A DNA stretch of 46,129 nucleotides from Candidatus Coproplasma excrementigallinarum (GCA_018714625.1 DVNE01000012.1:1-46129); one strand, 5' to 3'. Shown: positions 17,431 through 26,944, counted from the first letter of the stretch. Made by a program: numbers and translations. Notes: generated by a model not told the origin, from the letters alone.

Positions 17431-17498
17431 TGTTTTTAAAGATTAAACTTATAAAAATTTAAATAACAAAAATATAAAAAACTCCTTTTGTATTGGTG

Positions 17499-17545
17499 AT
17501 AAGCATCTTAAAAGTTGGATAAACTTTTGGGTGCTTATTTTTATG
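17499..17545 (+). terminator. Terminator after the tyrosine phosphatase gene
   Basis: ATAAGCA...AAAAGTT pairs with AACTTTT...TGCTTAT, with an internal mismatch, and is followed by TTTTT. The rest of 17431-17829 is AT-rich, contains no gene and ends with the GH3 promoter. Confidence 0.6.
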
Positions 17546-17787
17546 AGAAAAAAGAGACGAAAACTATACTGCGGAATTTTAATTTGTCGCATTCTCACTT
17601 AAATTAGGTACGGCTTTAAATCTGTATGGGAGAGGGGCTGACGGTTAGTTGGTTTATGGAATGATAATATAATTTATCCGCTTTATTTATCATAGGATGG
17701 CATTTAACTAAAAACCCTTCAAAATAAAATTTTTTAAACAATTTCTGGAATATTTATCAAATATACGGGACGATTTAAGGGGCAAGG

Positions 17788-17796
17788 TGATATAAT
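17788..17796 (+). promoter_or_regulatory. Extended -10 promoter of the GH3 gene
   Basis: TGATATAAT (TGn plus TATAAT at 17791-17796) lies 33 nt before the ATG. I see no good -35, as expected for an extended -10 promoter. Confidence 0.5.
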
Positions 17797-17829
17797 TGTT
17801 TTATAGTAGCTAAAAGCGGGGGCTGCACC

Positions 17830-20283
17830 ATGGATATTAAAGATATAATTGCAAAGATGACGACTGAGGAAAAGGCGGCGCTTGTATCGGGCACCGATTT
17901 TATGTTCACAAATCCCGTGCCGCGCGTCGGCATTCCGGCTATGCGCACCTCAGACGGCCCTCACGGGCTGAGGGTGCAGAACGGCGGCGGAGATAACGGC
18001 GTGACGGGCAGTGCGCCAGCGACGGCATTTCCCACCGCAGCGACGACCGCCTGCGGCTGGAACGAGGAAAATTCATATAAAATAGGCCGCGCAATAGCAA
18101 GGGAGAGCAAAAAATACGGCGTCCATATAGTGCTGGGACCCGCCGTAAACATAAAGCGCAATCCCACCGCGGGGCGTAATTTTGAATATTTTTCTGAAGA
18201 GCCCTGCCTCGCAGGCAGGCTGGCCGCGGCCGAGGTCGACGGCATTCAGTCGGAGGGAGTGGGCGTTTCAGTAAAGCACTTTGCCCTCAACAATTCAGAA
18301 AATTTCCGCTTTATGGGCAACTCCGTCGCCGATATGCGCGCTATGCGCGAAATTTATCTGAAGGTGTTTGAGATTATAGTGCGCGAGAGCCGTCCTGCTA
18401 CCGTTATGTGCGCCTATAACAAAATAAACGGCACATATTGCTCGCAGAACAAGTGGCTGCTCACCGATGTGCTGCGCCAAGAATGGGGCTTTGACGGCTT
18501 TGTTATGACCGACTGGGGCGCAATGCACGACAGAGTGGCTTCATTAAAGGCAGGGCTTGACCTTGAAATGCCCGGCGATACTGCCATCTGCCGCAGATGG
18601 ATACTGGACGGCATAGCCGACGGCAGCCTTGAAATGTCGGCCCTGGATGCGGCGTGCGCAAACATTCTGCGCGCGGCAGAGAGGTATGTAAAGGATTACC
18701 CCGACGAATGTGATTTTGATGCACACGATGTGCTCGCGCGGGAAGTAGCGGAGGACTGCGCCGTGCTTATGAAGAATGACGGCGTGCTGCCGCTCTCCGA
18801 AGAGGACGACTTTTTTGTATGCGGCGACCTGTTCGTGCGCATGCGCTACCAGGGAGCGGGCAGCTCCTTGATAAACCCTGCAAGGCTGATAACTCCGCAG
18901 GACGCCTTTGAAAAAATGGGCATAAAATATAAATTCGCCCGCGGATATGCCGAAAATAATGCAGAGACGGACGAAAAATTACTTGGCGAAGCGGTGGAAC
19001 TTTCTTCTGCCTATGATAAAGTTGTGGTGTTCGCTGGACTTACAGACTATGTGGAGAGCGAGGGGTGCGACAGAGAAAATATGCGCCTTCCGCAAAATCA
19101 GCTCGACCTCATAGAGCGGCTTTTGGAGGCTGGCAAGAAGGTTATAGTCGTATTGTTCGGCGGCTCGCCCGCAGAACTGCCTTTTGCAGACAAGGTGAGC
19201 GCCATACTCAATATGTACCTGCCCGGGCAGAGCGGCGGCGCGGCGTGCGCAGACCTGCTGTTCGGCAGGGCAAACCCTTCGGGCCGACTGGCCGAGACAT
19301 GGCCGTTAAAGTACGAAGATGTCCCTTCCACCCAAAGTTTCGGCAAGGGCATTAACGAGGTATACAAAGACAGCATATTTGTAGGTTACCGCTACTATGC
19401 GACGGCGGGGAGTGAGGTACGTTACCCGTTCGGCTACGGCCTTTCTTACACAAAATTTGATTATTCGGACTTTGATGCACAAAGACAGGGCGACAATATA
19501 GTTGTGCGCTGCACCGTAAAAAATACAGGCAAAATGCGCGGGGCAGAGGTGGTGCAGGTGTATGCGGGAATGAATAGTTCAGCCATATTCAGGCCCCAAC
19601 GCGAGCTTAAGACGTTTAAAAAGGTGTATCTCGGCGCAGGCGAAAGCGCAGTGGTTACGCTTACTGTACCAATATCTCAACTTTCGTTCTGGAATATAAG
19701 GGAAAACAGATGGCAGGTTGAGGGCTGCGAGTACACTTTTGAGGTGTGCAAAGACGCATTCACCCCCATATATGCCGCAAATATTGCTGTTGACGGGGAG
19801 AGCGCGGAGGGCATATACTCCTCCGAAGTGCTTTCAGTGTACAGCGGTGCGCACATTGAAGATGTGACGGACGGGCTGTTTGAAGAGATGAGCGGTCAGA
19901 AAATACCTGCTCTGCCGCCCGTGTTGCCCATAACGACTGAAAGCAGGTTTACCGATTTCAGACAGACCTTTATGGGGCGCATACTTTTTTCTGCGGTGCT
20001 AGGCATTGCAAAAAGACAGCTTAAAAGGGCGCAGAAACTGTCCGAGGGCAGCGAGCGCGACAACAAAATAAAGGGCGCTCTGTTTTTAAAGCGTATACTG
20101 GAGAGCAACAGCCTGAACTGTATGTCAATGTCTGCGGGTTCGGCAATGCCGTACAACTTTGCGCAGGGGCTTGCTGAACTTGCCAACGGCCATATTATAA
20201 GGGGAATTAAGTGCCTTTGCAGACCGGTAAAGGTGCCGCCCCTTCCCAAATCCGAAAATAAAAAGCAGGCAAAGGCAAGGTAA
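17830..20283 (+). CDS. Glycoside hydrolase family 3 beta-glucosidase
   Basis: The 817-aa protein hydrolyses terminal beta-linked sugars. It has no signal peptide, so it is probably cytoplasmic. The N-terminal (beta/alpha)8 domain shows SDGPHGLR, GPAVNIKRNPTAGRNFEYFSE, VKHFALNNSE and VMTDWGA with the nucleophile Asp at about 228. The second alpha/beta sandwich domain (about 315-520) has FAGLTDYVESEG, VLFGGSPAELP and LPGQSGGAA. A C-terminal Fn3-like domain follows with YPFGYGLSYTKF. The last 120 or so residues form a helical tail ending in a basic segment, with MSMSAGSAMPYNFAQGL. Length is normal for the family in Firmicutes. The gene is alone on its transcript. Aglycone specificity cannot be read from sequence. 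Confidence 0.93.
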   Translation: MDIKDIIAKMTTEEKAALVSGTDFMFTNPVPRVGIPAMRTSDGPHGLRVQNGGGDNGVTGSAPATAFPTAATTACGWNEENSYKIGRAIARESKKYGVHIVLGPAVNIKRNPTAGRNFEYFSEEPCLAGRLAAAEVDGIQSEGVGVSVKHFALNNSENFRFMGNSVADMRAMREIYLKVFEIIVRESRPATVMCAYNKINGTYCSQNKWLLTDVLRQEWGFDGFVMTDWGAMHDRVASLKAGLDLEMPGDTAICRRWILDGIADGSLEMSALDAACANILRAAERYVKDYPDECDFDAHDVLAREVAEDCAVLMKNDGVLPLSEEDDFFVCGDLFVRMRYQGAGSSLINPARLITPQDAFEKMGIKYKFARGYAENNAETDEKLLGEAVELSSAYDKVVVFAGLTDYVESEGCDRENMRLPQNQLDLIERLLEAGKKVIVVLFGGSPAELPFADKVSAILNMYLPGQSGGAACADLLFGRANPSGRLAETWPLKYEDVPSTQSFGKGINEVYKDSIFVGYRYYATAGSEVRYPFGYGLSYTKFDYSDFDAQRQGDNIVVRCTVKNTGKMRGAEVVQVYAGMNSSAIFRPQRELKTFKKVYLGAGESAVVTLTVPISQLSFWNIRENRWQVEGCEYTFEVCKDAFTPIYAANIAVDGESAEGIYSSEVLSVYSGAHIEDVTDGLFEEMSGQKIPALPPVLPITTESRFTDFRQTFMGRILFSAVLGIAKRQLKRAQKLSEGSERDNKIKGALFLKRILESNSLNCMSMSAGSAMPYNFAQGLAELANGHIIRGIKCLCRPVKVPPLPKSENKKQAKAR

Positions 20284-20449
20284 GCGCAGCCGTAACTGGT
20301 TATTTGCAGGCGCGTATAGATTAAGGACTGAGCCAGTGTGGTGCAGACCAAGTATAAGCCGGCTTTCGTGCGGCGCAGGCTTCTGTCTGTATGCAAACAT
20401 AAGCGGCCCGAGACAAAAGGGCGTTTGCAATAAGACAAATAATTTACTC

Positions 20450-20478
20450 TTGCAATATTGAAAATGGCGTGATATAAT
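20450..20478 (+). promoter_or_regulatory. Promoter of the LytTR-GHKL two-component operon
   Basis: TTGCAA (20450-20455), 17 bp, TATAAT (20473-20478), with TGA before the -10. The stretch 20284-20449 holds no gene and no clear terminator. Confidence 0.75.
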
Positions 20479-20546
20479 ATAAAAGATAGCTATGTGTCGG
20501 TCTGTAAATAGAAATTTTAAGCGCTGTGTGAGGCGCAGGAGGGAAG

Positions 20547-21260
20547 ATGATAAGGGTTGTTATCGTTGAGGACGAAGGCTCCTCCGCGGAAACATTGAAA
20601 GAGTTTATAGATAAATACTGCAAAAAGGCCTCGCTCGCGTATGAAGTGAAGATTTACGAAAATCCCGTATCCTTTCTGGACGCATACAGAGTGGATTTTG
20701 ATGTAATCTTCCTTGATATTCTGATGCCCGATATGGACGGAATACGCGTGGCGCACAAAATACGCGAATCCGATTCAGAGGTGCCCATAATCTTCGTCAC
20801 CAATATGCGTCAGTTTGCAATAAAGGGATATGAGGTGGGCGCGCTCGACTTCATAGTAAAGCCCGTCACATACTACGGCTTTGAAATTGCCTTCCGCCGC
20901 GCTCTGCGCGACCTCGAACGCAACAAGGAGGCGCAGCTGACCGTTTCGGTTAAGGGCGGCGTCAAGAGGGTCAATATCTCCGATATCCGCTATGTTGAAG
21001 TTTCCAAACACCGCCTTATATATCATACTGTCGGCGAGGATATAGAGACGAACGGCAATTTAAAGGATGTATATTCCTACCTGTATGATTTTGGCTTCCG
21101 CCGCTGCAATCACTGCTACATAATAAATATGCGATATGTTACCGAAGTGCTGGAAAGCTCCATCATGGTAGGCCCCGAATCTGAAGAGCTCCAGGTCAGC
21201 AGGTCCAAGAAGAAGGACTTTATGGCCGAATTGTTGAAATATTGGGGGGGGGTAAGATAG
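20547..21260 (+). CDS. LytTR-family response regulator (AgrA-like)
   Basis: The 237-aa cytoplasmic transcription regulator has a REC domain (1-120) with acidic pocket E8-D9, phospho-acceptor Asp57 in IFLDILMPDMDG and the conserved Lys in FIVKPV (about 108). A LytTR DNA-binding domain (about 130-235) follows, with VKRVNISDIRYVEVSKHR and FRRCNHCYIINMRYV. LytTR regulators control exoproducts, quorum responses or cell-wall genes. SD AGGAGG lies just upstream. The last codons run through a tract of nine G (21244-21252) that ends 9 nt before the kinase start. No AgrD-like peptide or AgrB gene is beside it, so it may sense something other than a cyclic peptide. Confidence 0.93.
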   Translation: MIRVVIVEDEGSSAETLKEFIDKYCKKASLAYEVKIYENPVSFLDAYRVDFDVIFLDILMPDMDGIRVAHKIRESDSEVPIIFVTNMRQFAIKGYEVGALDFIVKPVTYYGFEIAFRRALRDLERNKEAQLTVSVKGGVKRVNISDIRYVEVSKHRLIYHTVGEDIETNGNLKDVYSYLYDFGFRRCNHCYIINMRYVTEVLESSIMVGPESEELQVSRSKKKDFMAELLKYWGGVR

Positions 21261-21261
21261 T

Positions 21262-22584
21262 ATGTCCTTCCAGGAATTTTATAACTCGATTTGGAATATC
21301 GAATATATTTTGCAGATACTGGTTGCCGAGGCCATGTGCTGCCTGAATTTTCAGCGCAGGAGCAGGTTTGTATTGCGCGCAACGCTCAGCGTTGCTGTAT
21401 GTATAGGTCTGTATATGCTGATGCGTGCGGCCGATAGTCTGATTGCCTTGACTTCGCTGCCGCCGTATGTGTACGGAGTAAAGCTCATTGCTGCCTTCGC
21501 TCTCTCTATTGCGGCAATGTTTGTCTGTTTCAAGGAGTCGGGTTGGAGCATAGTGTTCGTTGACTGCGCGGCGCAGTCCATGCAGCATACGGTGTTTGAA
21601 ATTGCAATGCTCATCACGCGCGAGCTTATAACCGATATAGGCATCGCGGCCTATATTTTTATCAACCTTGCGGTGTTCATTGTGGGATATGCGGTACTCT
21701 TTCTGATGTTCGTATACAAAATGAACAGCAAAGAATTTTCCAATGTGGTAAACAAAAGGCTTATATTCACCGTAATAATCTGCGTTGTAATATGCTTCGG
21801 CATAAGCTGGTACGGGCAGGGTTTTTATTCCGGCGCGGGCGCTATTCTGTTCCGCTTTACTGTCTGCATGCTCTGCTTTATTCTGCTTGCCTATCAGTTC
21901 AGCTTCCTCGACAATTCCACTATGGTCATACAGAACGGCAGACTTCAGCAGATACTCATAGACTCGCAGAAGAAGTATGAACTTCTGGACGCCAAGCGCG
22001 AAATAATAAACATAAAGTGCCACGACATAAAAAAGCAGTTGCGCGAATACGGCGAAAAGTTGCGCATAGACGACGATTCGTTGCACGACATGCTCGACGC
22101 GGTGAACATATATGATACTTCCATGCACACCGGGAACAGAGAGCTGGATATTCTGCTGTCTGATAAAGCGCTGCACTGCGAGCAGGAAAAAATATCTTTC
22201 GGCGCAATCGTCGACGGCGCAGCTTGCAGCTTTATGCAGCCGATGGATTTGTACGCGCTGTTCGGCAACCTGCTCGATAACGCCATAGAGGCGGTAAAGC
22301 AGCTCAAGGACCCTGCAAAGGCGGTAATCAACCTCAATGTGCGCCGGGAGGGCAAGTTGCTTCTTATACATTGCGAAAATTACTTCAGCGGCGACATTAA
22401 GTTTGTGGACGGCCTGCCCGTCACAACAAAGGACAACGAGGCTTATCACGGTTACGGCATCAAATCTATAAAGCATATCGCCGAAGAGTACAACGGCATA
22501 ATGTCCTGTTCTGTCGACGGCGATGTGTTTTTTGTGAATATAATTCTCTCTATCGGCAGCAAGACGAAAAGTATGACCAATTAA
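21262..22584 (+). CDS. GHKL sensor histidine kinase (AgrC-like)
   Basis: The 440-aa membrane protein has about six N-terminal transmembrane segments (residues 10-220). A coiled linker and a dimerisation helix follow, with the phospho-acceptor His254 in KCHDIKKQL. The GHKL ATPase domain has N-box NLLDNAIEAV (about 335) and G-box GYGIKSIKHI (about 397). It would phosphorylate the regulator encoded one base upstream of its ATG. The G9 tract just before the ATG probably serves as an SD. The N-terminal membrane domain is the sensor and gives no clue to the ligand. A strong terminator follows. Confidence 0.92.
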   Translation: MSFQEFYNSIWNIEYILQILVAEAMCCLNFQRRSRFVLRATLSVAVCIGLYMLMRAADSLIALTSLPPYVYGVKLIAAFALSIAAMFVCFKESGWSIVFVDCAAQSMQHTVFEIAMLITRELITDIGIAAYIFINLAVFIVGYAVLFLMFVYKMNSKEFSNVVNKRLIFTVIICVVICFGISWYGQGFYSGAGAILFRFTVCMLCFILLAYQFSFLDNSTMVIQNGRLQQILIDSQKKYELLDAKREIINIKCHDIKKQLREYGEKLRIDDDSLHDMLDAVNIYDTSMHTGNRELDILLSDKALHCEQEKISFGAIVDGAACSFMQPMDLYALFGNLLDNAIEAVKQLKDPAKAVINLNVRREGKLLLIHCENYFSGDIKFVDGLPVTTKDNEAYHGYGIKSIKHIAEEYNGIMSCSVDGDVFFVNIILSIGSKTKSMTN

Positions 22585-22644
22585 CGCGTTGCGTTTTTGG
22601 TTACCTTAAAATAAAGGTATAAAAATTATAAACGATAAAGGTGC

Positions 22645-22683
22645 AAGGCTGCGCCGCAGAAAATCTGCGGCGCAGCCTTTTTG
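22645..22683 (+). terminator. Terminator of the two-component operon
   Basis: A perfect 16-bp stem (22645-22660 with 22664-22679; arm AAGGCTGCGCCGCAGA) with a 3-nt loop ends in TTTTT. Confidence 0.9.
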
Positions 22684-23027
22684 TATGTGTGAAAATTATG
22701 GCGCCGCCCGTGGCCGATATTCTGGTGCTATCGCCGGCCACAGTTCCTGCTCCGAACCCTGGCGCAGTTTTTTTGCCGCATTTGTTGCGGCATATTTTTT
22801 GCTCTTTTTGTCGAAGCGTTGCAGCTTCGCGGCAAAATTTTGTTTTTCTGCAAAAGTTTTTCCACGCGTGCGTATTGCGCGTGCGCGCTTACACAATTAT
22901 AGAAATAAAATACCATTTTATGTTAAATTCACACATGCAACACTTGATTATTATGTCATTTTCTTCCGTATTTCAAAAAATTTTTACAACGGCTTATGCA
23001 AAAAAACGACGGGTTAGCATGGTTTTA
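22684..23027. other. Gene-free intergenic stretch
   Basis: Short open frames on both strands here have atypical composition, no SD and no recognisable motifs. The DNA shows GC-rich small hairpins and T-runs. I see no supported gene. Confidence 0.5.
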
Positions 23028-23055
23028 TTGAAATAAACGGAGGCGGTGATATACT
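23028..23055 (+). promoter_or_regulatory. Promoter of the Opp-containing operon
   Basis: TTGAAA (23028-23033), 16 bp, TATACT (23050-23055) preceded by TGA. The 5' UTR is about 115 nt and contains an AAGGAGG (23107-23113) with no start codon at a useful distance. Confidence 0.6.
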
Positions 23056-23179
23056 TGTAGCGATTTTTAACTGTGGCCGCTGTTGTGTTAAATCTCAAAT
23101 AACTTTAAGGAGGAAAGCAAGGAAATTTTAAAGCAAGCCAATTCAATCTACAGAAAAAAATTATGATCAGAGGTGAAAA

Positions 23180-23932
23180 ATGAAAGTTAATTATGCAGCT
23201 AAAAAATGGTACGTAACCATTGTTTGTGCAATTCTTGCCATTATAACCGCAGTAGCATTGCTTGCAGGCTGCGGTGGCGAGAAAGAAAAAACTATCAAAA
23301 GCATGCAAATAACGATGCCGCCTTTGCAGACTGAATATGTCGAAGGCGAAACGTTCGATACCGACGGCATGCTTATATCGGTTCTGTATTCAGACGGCAC
23401 CCGCGATGAAGTAACTTCTTCGCAGTATACCATAGACAAGACCGGCCCGCTCGCCCTTACCGATACGGAAGTAACCATAACCTACGGTGAATTCTCGGTA
23501 AAGCAGCCAATATCGGTCATAGCTTTGGGTGACAAGGTTATACTCACCCTCAACAACGGCGTTGACCGCTGCGACCTGTATGCGGACGGCACGTTGCAGC
23601 TCCACGGCGGCGGCGGCAGGCTTATGAAGCCCAACAATTCAAGGTGGAGCTGGGACGGCGAAACGCTCGAGATATGGATTCAGATAGTTGAAAACGGCGT
23701 AACCGACGAAGAGCCCACTAAGATGGATCTCGTTTACGACGATTTCGGCAACCTGACGTTTAAGTATATGCTCGCCGGCAGATGGCAGATGAACTATCAG
23801 ATCTCGGCAAGCGAATTAAATAAAGCGCTTACGCCCGACGTTTCTTATCCCTGCCCTCGTTTTTCTTCGGGCAGATGCTCAAGAACATATTTGCCGTTCA
23901 GCTCGGCTGGTTCCCCGTTTCAGGCAATATGA
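23180..23932 (+). CDS. Ig-like-domain lipoprotein with aberrant 3' end
   Basis: The 250-aa frame starts with a lipoprotein signal (VALLAGC, Cys31). A bacterial Ig-like domain (about 38-115) follows, with YVEGETFDTDGM, VLYSDGTRDEVT and VTITYGEFSVKQP, then a beta-rich domain (about 116-215). From about residue 222 the frame reads CPRFSSGRCSRTY and on. This is the out-of-frame translation of OppB sequence, so the natural C-terminus is gone. The lipoprotein seems to have been joined to the middle of oppB by a deletion or by an assembly join. In an intact locus a peptide-binding OppA and the start of oppB would be expected in between. SD AGAGGTG is suitable. Confidence 0.7.
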   Translation: MKVNYAAKKWYVTIVCAILAIITAVALLAGCGGEKEKTIKSMQITMPPLQTEYVEGETFDTDGMLISVLYSDGTRDEVTSSQYTIDKTGPLALTDTEVTITYGEFSVKQPISVIALGDKVILTLNNGVDRCDLYADGTLQLHGGGGRLMKPNNSRWSWDGETLEIWIQIVENGVTDEEPTKMDLVYDDFGNLTFKYMLAGRWQMNYQISASELNKALTPDVSYPCPRFSSGRCSRTYLPFSSAGSPFQAI

Positions 23933-24390
23933 CCAGCGGCGTGGAATTTTCATGGTTCGGCGCTATAATGGACTATGTCTGGCATATGATTCTGCCAATA
24001 CTGACGGTAGTAATTCTGAGCATCGGTGCGCGAATGAGAATGACAAGGACGAATATGCTCGAGGTGCTCAACTCCGACTATATCCGTACGGCTCGCGCAA
24101 AGGGTCTCAAGGAAAGCACTGTTATATATAAACACGCTTTCCGCAATACTATGATACCCCTTGTAACCAGTCTTGCAGGTCTCATACCCAGCCTGTTCTC
24201 CGGCGCAATGATTACCGAGCAGGTGTTCGGCCTTACAGGTATAGGCAGCTACGCGCTCGACTGCATGCAGCAGGGCGATATTCCCGTCATTATGACGTAC
24301 AATATGTTCCTTGCAATACTTTCGGTATTGGGCGTGCTCCTTGCCGACCTGATGTACGCCGTGGTAGACCCTCGCGTCAAACTCGCATAA
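23841..24390 (+). pseudogene. oppB: oppB oligopeptide permease, 5'-truncated
   Basis: In the frame ending at 24390 the homology starts abruptly at FLSLPSFFFGQMLK (about 23841) and runs to the normal OppB end VVDPRVKLA. The first ATG is 23875, which would give 171 aa against about 310-340 for full OppB. The remaining part keeps the last transmembrane segments and the ATPase-contact EAA loop (SDYIRTARAKGL). The periplasm-side loop and the first membrane segments are missing, and a stop (TAA) lies in this frame just upstream. As it stands it cannot form a normal permease with OppC. Either the operon is damaged or the contig is misjoined here. Confidence 0.8.
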
Positions 24391-24403
24391 AGGGGAGATT
24401 ATA

Positions 24404-25489
24404 ATGTCAGAAGAATTTGAGATGAAAGAGCAGGCAGAGCTCAAAGCTCTGGAAGACCCTGCAGTAGCAAACCAGATAGACGAGGCGGAAATTGAGGACA
24501 GCGAAACTCCCCTCGATAAAAACGTAAAACTCATGTCGCCCATGCGCATGGTGTTGAGGCGTTTCTTCCGCTCCAAGCTCTCCATTGCGGGCATAATAAT
24601 GCTTGTTGCTCTAATAGTTTTCAGCTGGTTCGGGCCCGTTGTCTACAACAAGTGGGACGAAACAGAGATAGACTATTCAGGCTTCAGCAGCTATATCGAC
24701 CAGTCGTATGTAGACGACGAGGGCAATACAGTAATTCAGCTTACAATAACAACCAATTCGGTAAACTATCTTGCAACGCCTTCACCCGAGCACCTTCTCG
24801 GTACGGATGAGAACGGCATGGATATACTCACCCGTCTTATGTACGGCGGCAGACTTTCGCTCACGCTGAGTTTCTTTGCGGTATTCCTTATATCGTTCAT
24901 AGGCATAGTACTGGGCGGTATAGCCGGTTTCTACGGCGGAGTAGTCGATAACATTATAATGCGACTATGCGATATACTGATGTGCTTCCCCACGCTGCCG
25001 TTGATGCTTATATTAGGTACGGTGCTTACGGCCAACGATATTCCATCGTCATATTACATTTATCTGCTGATGGGACTGGTTTCGCTGTGGTCGTGGACAG
25101 GTATGGCAAGGCTTGTACGTGGCCAGATTCTGTACCTGCGCGAGCAGGAATATATGGTAGCGGCCGAGGCCATGGGCTATTCGTCTGCAAGGCGAATATT
25201 CAAGCACCTCATTCCCAACGTACTTCCGCAGATACTAGTAACAATGACGCTCTCGCTCGGCAGCATGATTCTTTACGAATCCACTCTCTCCTACCTCGGT
25301 CTTGGCGTTCAGGTTCCCTACGCCTCATGGGGCACGATGGTAGAGGTAATATCCAGACGACCTGAAATATTGGCCAATTACCCGTTCGTATGGGTGCCTT
25401 CGGGCGTCTGTATCGTAATAGCGGTGCTGGGATTCAACTTTATTGGCGACGGTCTGCGCGACGCGTTAGACCCTAAGCAGAGGCGATAG
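24404..25489 (+). CDS. oppC: Oligopeptide ABC transporter permease OppC
   Basis: The 361-aa inner-membrane permease has a cytoplasmic acidic N-terminal extension (about 45 residues). The first TM (SIAGIIMLVALIVFSWF) follows, then an external domain with HLLGTDENGMDILTRLMYGGR, typical of the DppC/OppC family. Five further TMs follow, with the EAA loop AAEAMGYSSARRIFKHLIPN that docks on the ATPases. It would pair with OppB to import peptides. SD AGGGGAG precedes the ATG, and it lies 13 nt after the oppB fragment and 2 nt before oppD. Confidence 0.93.
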   Translation: MSEEFEMKEQAELKALEDPAVANQIDEAEIEDSETPLDKNVKLMSPMRMVLRRFFRSKLSIAGIIMLVALIVFSWFGPVVYNKWDETEIDYSGFSSYIDQSYVDDEGNTVIQLTITTNSVNYLATPSPEHLLGTDENGMDILTRLMYGGRLSLTLSFFAVFLISFIGIVLGGIAGFYGGVVDNIIMRLCDILMCFPTLPLMLILGTVLTANDIPSSYYIYLLMGLVSLWSWTGMARLVRGQILYLREQEYMVAAEAMGYSSARRIFKHLIPNVLPQILVTMTLSLGSMILYESTLSYLGLGVQVPYASWGTMVEVISRRPEILANYPFVWVPSGVCIVIAVLGFNFIGDGLRDALDPKQRR

Positions 25490-25491
25490 GC

Positions 25492-26943
25492 ATGAACTTC
25501 AAGGAAAAACTGATGTCATTTTTCAAAAGAATAAAGGATTGGTTTGTCGGCCTCGGCAAAAAAATCAGGCACTTTGTTTTAAAGCTCTTTAAGAAGGATA
25601 CGGGCGAAGAAGAGGAGAAGAACTCCGTTTCCAAGCACTACCTCACCGGTAAAGAGGCGAGGGCCATAGCCAAGGCAAACAACAAAGAGATGCGCCGCCT
25701 TGAAAAGGCAAAGCGCCGCAAGGTTGCTCCCGCCGAATATACCACGCAGATGAAGGACGACGGCAATATCCTCGAAATAGAAGATCTGCATACCTTCTTC
25801 TTCACCGACCAGGGTGTGGTGAAGGCGGTAAACGGCGTAAGCTTCGAAGTGCCCATGAACTCCACCGTAGGCGTCGTGGGCGAATCGGGCTGCGGCAAGT
25901 CAGTAACTTCAATGTCGGTAATGCGCCTTCTTCAGGGCCCCTCGGGCCAGATAGTAAGCGGTTCAATCCGCTTCAAGGCAATCGACTTCAAAAAGGATGC
26001 GGCAGGCAAGCTCATTCCCGTATACGAATACGATGATGACGGCAACATTGTTTACGAGCAGACTGTTGATAAAAAGGGCAGGCCGGTCTTCGATAAAGAG
26101 GGCAAGCCCGTAATGGCGCCCAAGCAGAAGAAGGACGAAAACGGCATTGGCCTCTATGAAAAGGAAGAAAAGGTCTTCGATATAGCCAAAATGCCCATGC
26201 AGGCAATGTATCAGTTGCGCGGCAGGCAGATGTCAATGGTTTTCAAGGAGCCTATGACCTCGCTCAATCCCGTTTTTACGATAGGCAACCAGCTCGACGA
26301 AGTCACGCTTATCCACGTTCCCGACGCAACTAAAGAATTTGCAAAGAAGCGTTCGATAGATATGCTCAACCTCGTTGGCATAGCGATGCCTGAAAGAGTT
26401 TATGCCTCCTTCCCGCACGAGCTTTCAGGCGGTATGCGCCAGCGTGTAATGATTGCAATGGCGCTCGCATGCGAGCCCAGGCTGATAATCGCCGACGAGC
26501 CCACTACGGCGCTCGACGTTACCATTCAGGCGCAGATTCTCGAGCTTTTCAATGACTTAAAACGTAAGATAAACGGCTCTATTCTGCTCATAACTCACGA
26601 CCTTGGCGTTATTGCGGAGATGGCCGACTATGTCGTAGTCATGTATGCAGGAAAGATAATCGAAAGAGGCACGGCATCGGAAATCTTTCATAATCCCTGC
26701 CATCCCTATACGCAGGGACTTCAGAAGTCAAAACCCACAATGGATTCCTCTACGGATAAACTTTTCAACATACCGGGCAACGTTCCCAACCCCATAAACA
26801 TGCCCGATAACTGCTATTTCAAAGAGAGATGTTCGCAGTGCATCAAAAAGTGTTCGGGAGAATATCCGCATATGGTGAAAATAAGTCCAACGCACTACGT
26901 TGCGTGTCACTTATACGATGCGGAGGGAGAACAGGAAAACTGA
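25492..26943 (+). CDS. oppD: Oligopeptide ABC transporter ATPase OppD, with insertion
   Basis: The 483-aa ABC ATPase is long for OppD (about 330-350). It adds an N-terminal basic, amphipathic extension of about 85 residues ([16 protein letters not shown]), probably membrane-facing. A charged insertion of about 60 residues lies between Walker A (GESGCGKS, Lys136) and the Q-loop. Signature LSGGMRQR, Walker [13 protein letters not shown] and switch His in LLITHDLGV are normal. The C-terminal oligopeptide-binding extension has a Cys-rich segment ([14 protein letters not shown]), as in OppD-type Fe-S subunits. The Q-loop reads [11 protein letters not shown]: Lys252 replaces the usual Gln. It is co-translated with oppC and oppF. 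Confidence 0.92.
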   Translation: MNFKEKLMSFFKRIKDWFVGLGKKIRHFVLKLFKKDTGEEEEKNSVSKHYLTGKEARAIAKANNKEMRRLEKAKRRKVAPAEYTTQMKDDGNILEIEDLHTFFFTDQGVVKAVNGVSFEVPMNSTVGVVGESGCGKSVTSMSVMRLLQGPSGQIVSGSIRFKAIDFKKDAAGKLIPVYEYDDDGNIVYEQTVDKKGRPVFDKEGKPVMAPKQKKDENGIGLYEKEEKVFDIAKMPMQAMYQLRGRQMSMVFKEPMTSLNPVFTIGNQLDEVTLIHVPDATKEFAKKRSIDMLNLVGIAMPERVYASFPHELSGGMRQRVMIAMALACEPRLIIADEPTTALDVTIQAQILELFNDLKRKINGSILLITHDLGVIAEMADYVVVMYAGKIIERGTASEIFHNPCHPYTQGLQKSKPTMDSSTDKLFNIPGNVPNPINMPDNCYFKERCSQCIKKCSGEYPHMVKISPTHYVACHLYDAEGEQEN

Positions 26944-26944
26944 T

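Noticed and set aside
21244-21264. Frameshift fusion of the response regulator with its kinase through the G tract
   Set aside because: Losing one G gives an immediate TAA and gaining one G leads into a frame different from the kinase, so no fusion results.
22641-23036. 131-aa and 110-aa frames after the two-component operon
   Set aside because: They begin inside the terminator hairpin or lack an SD, contain runs from T-rich DNA and have no motif.
22585-23179. AgrD-like signal peptide or AgrB gene beside the LytTR-GHKL pair
   Set aside because: No short SD-led frame with an AgrD-like Cys motif and no AgrB-like protein can be found on either side.
23163-23183. Six-codon upstream frame (MIRGEK) overlapping the lipoprotein start
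   Set aside because: It is very short and its ATG lacks a proper SD; the TGA/ATG overlap is easily explained by chance.
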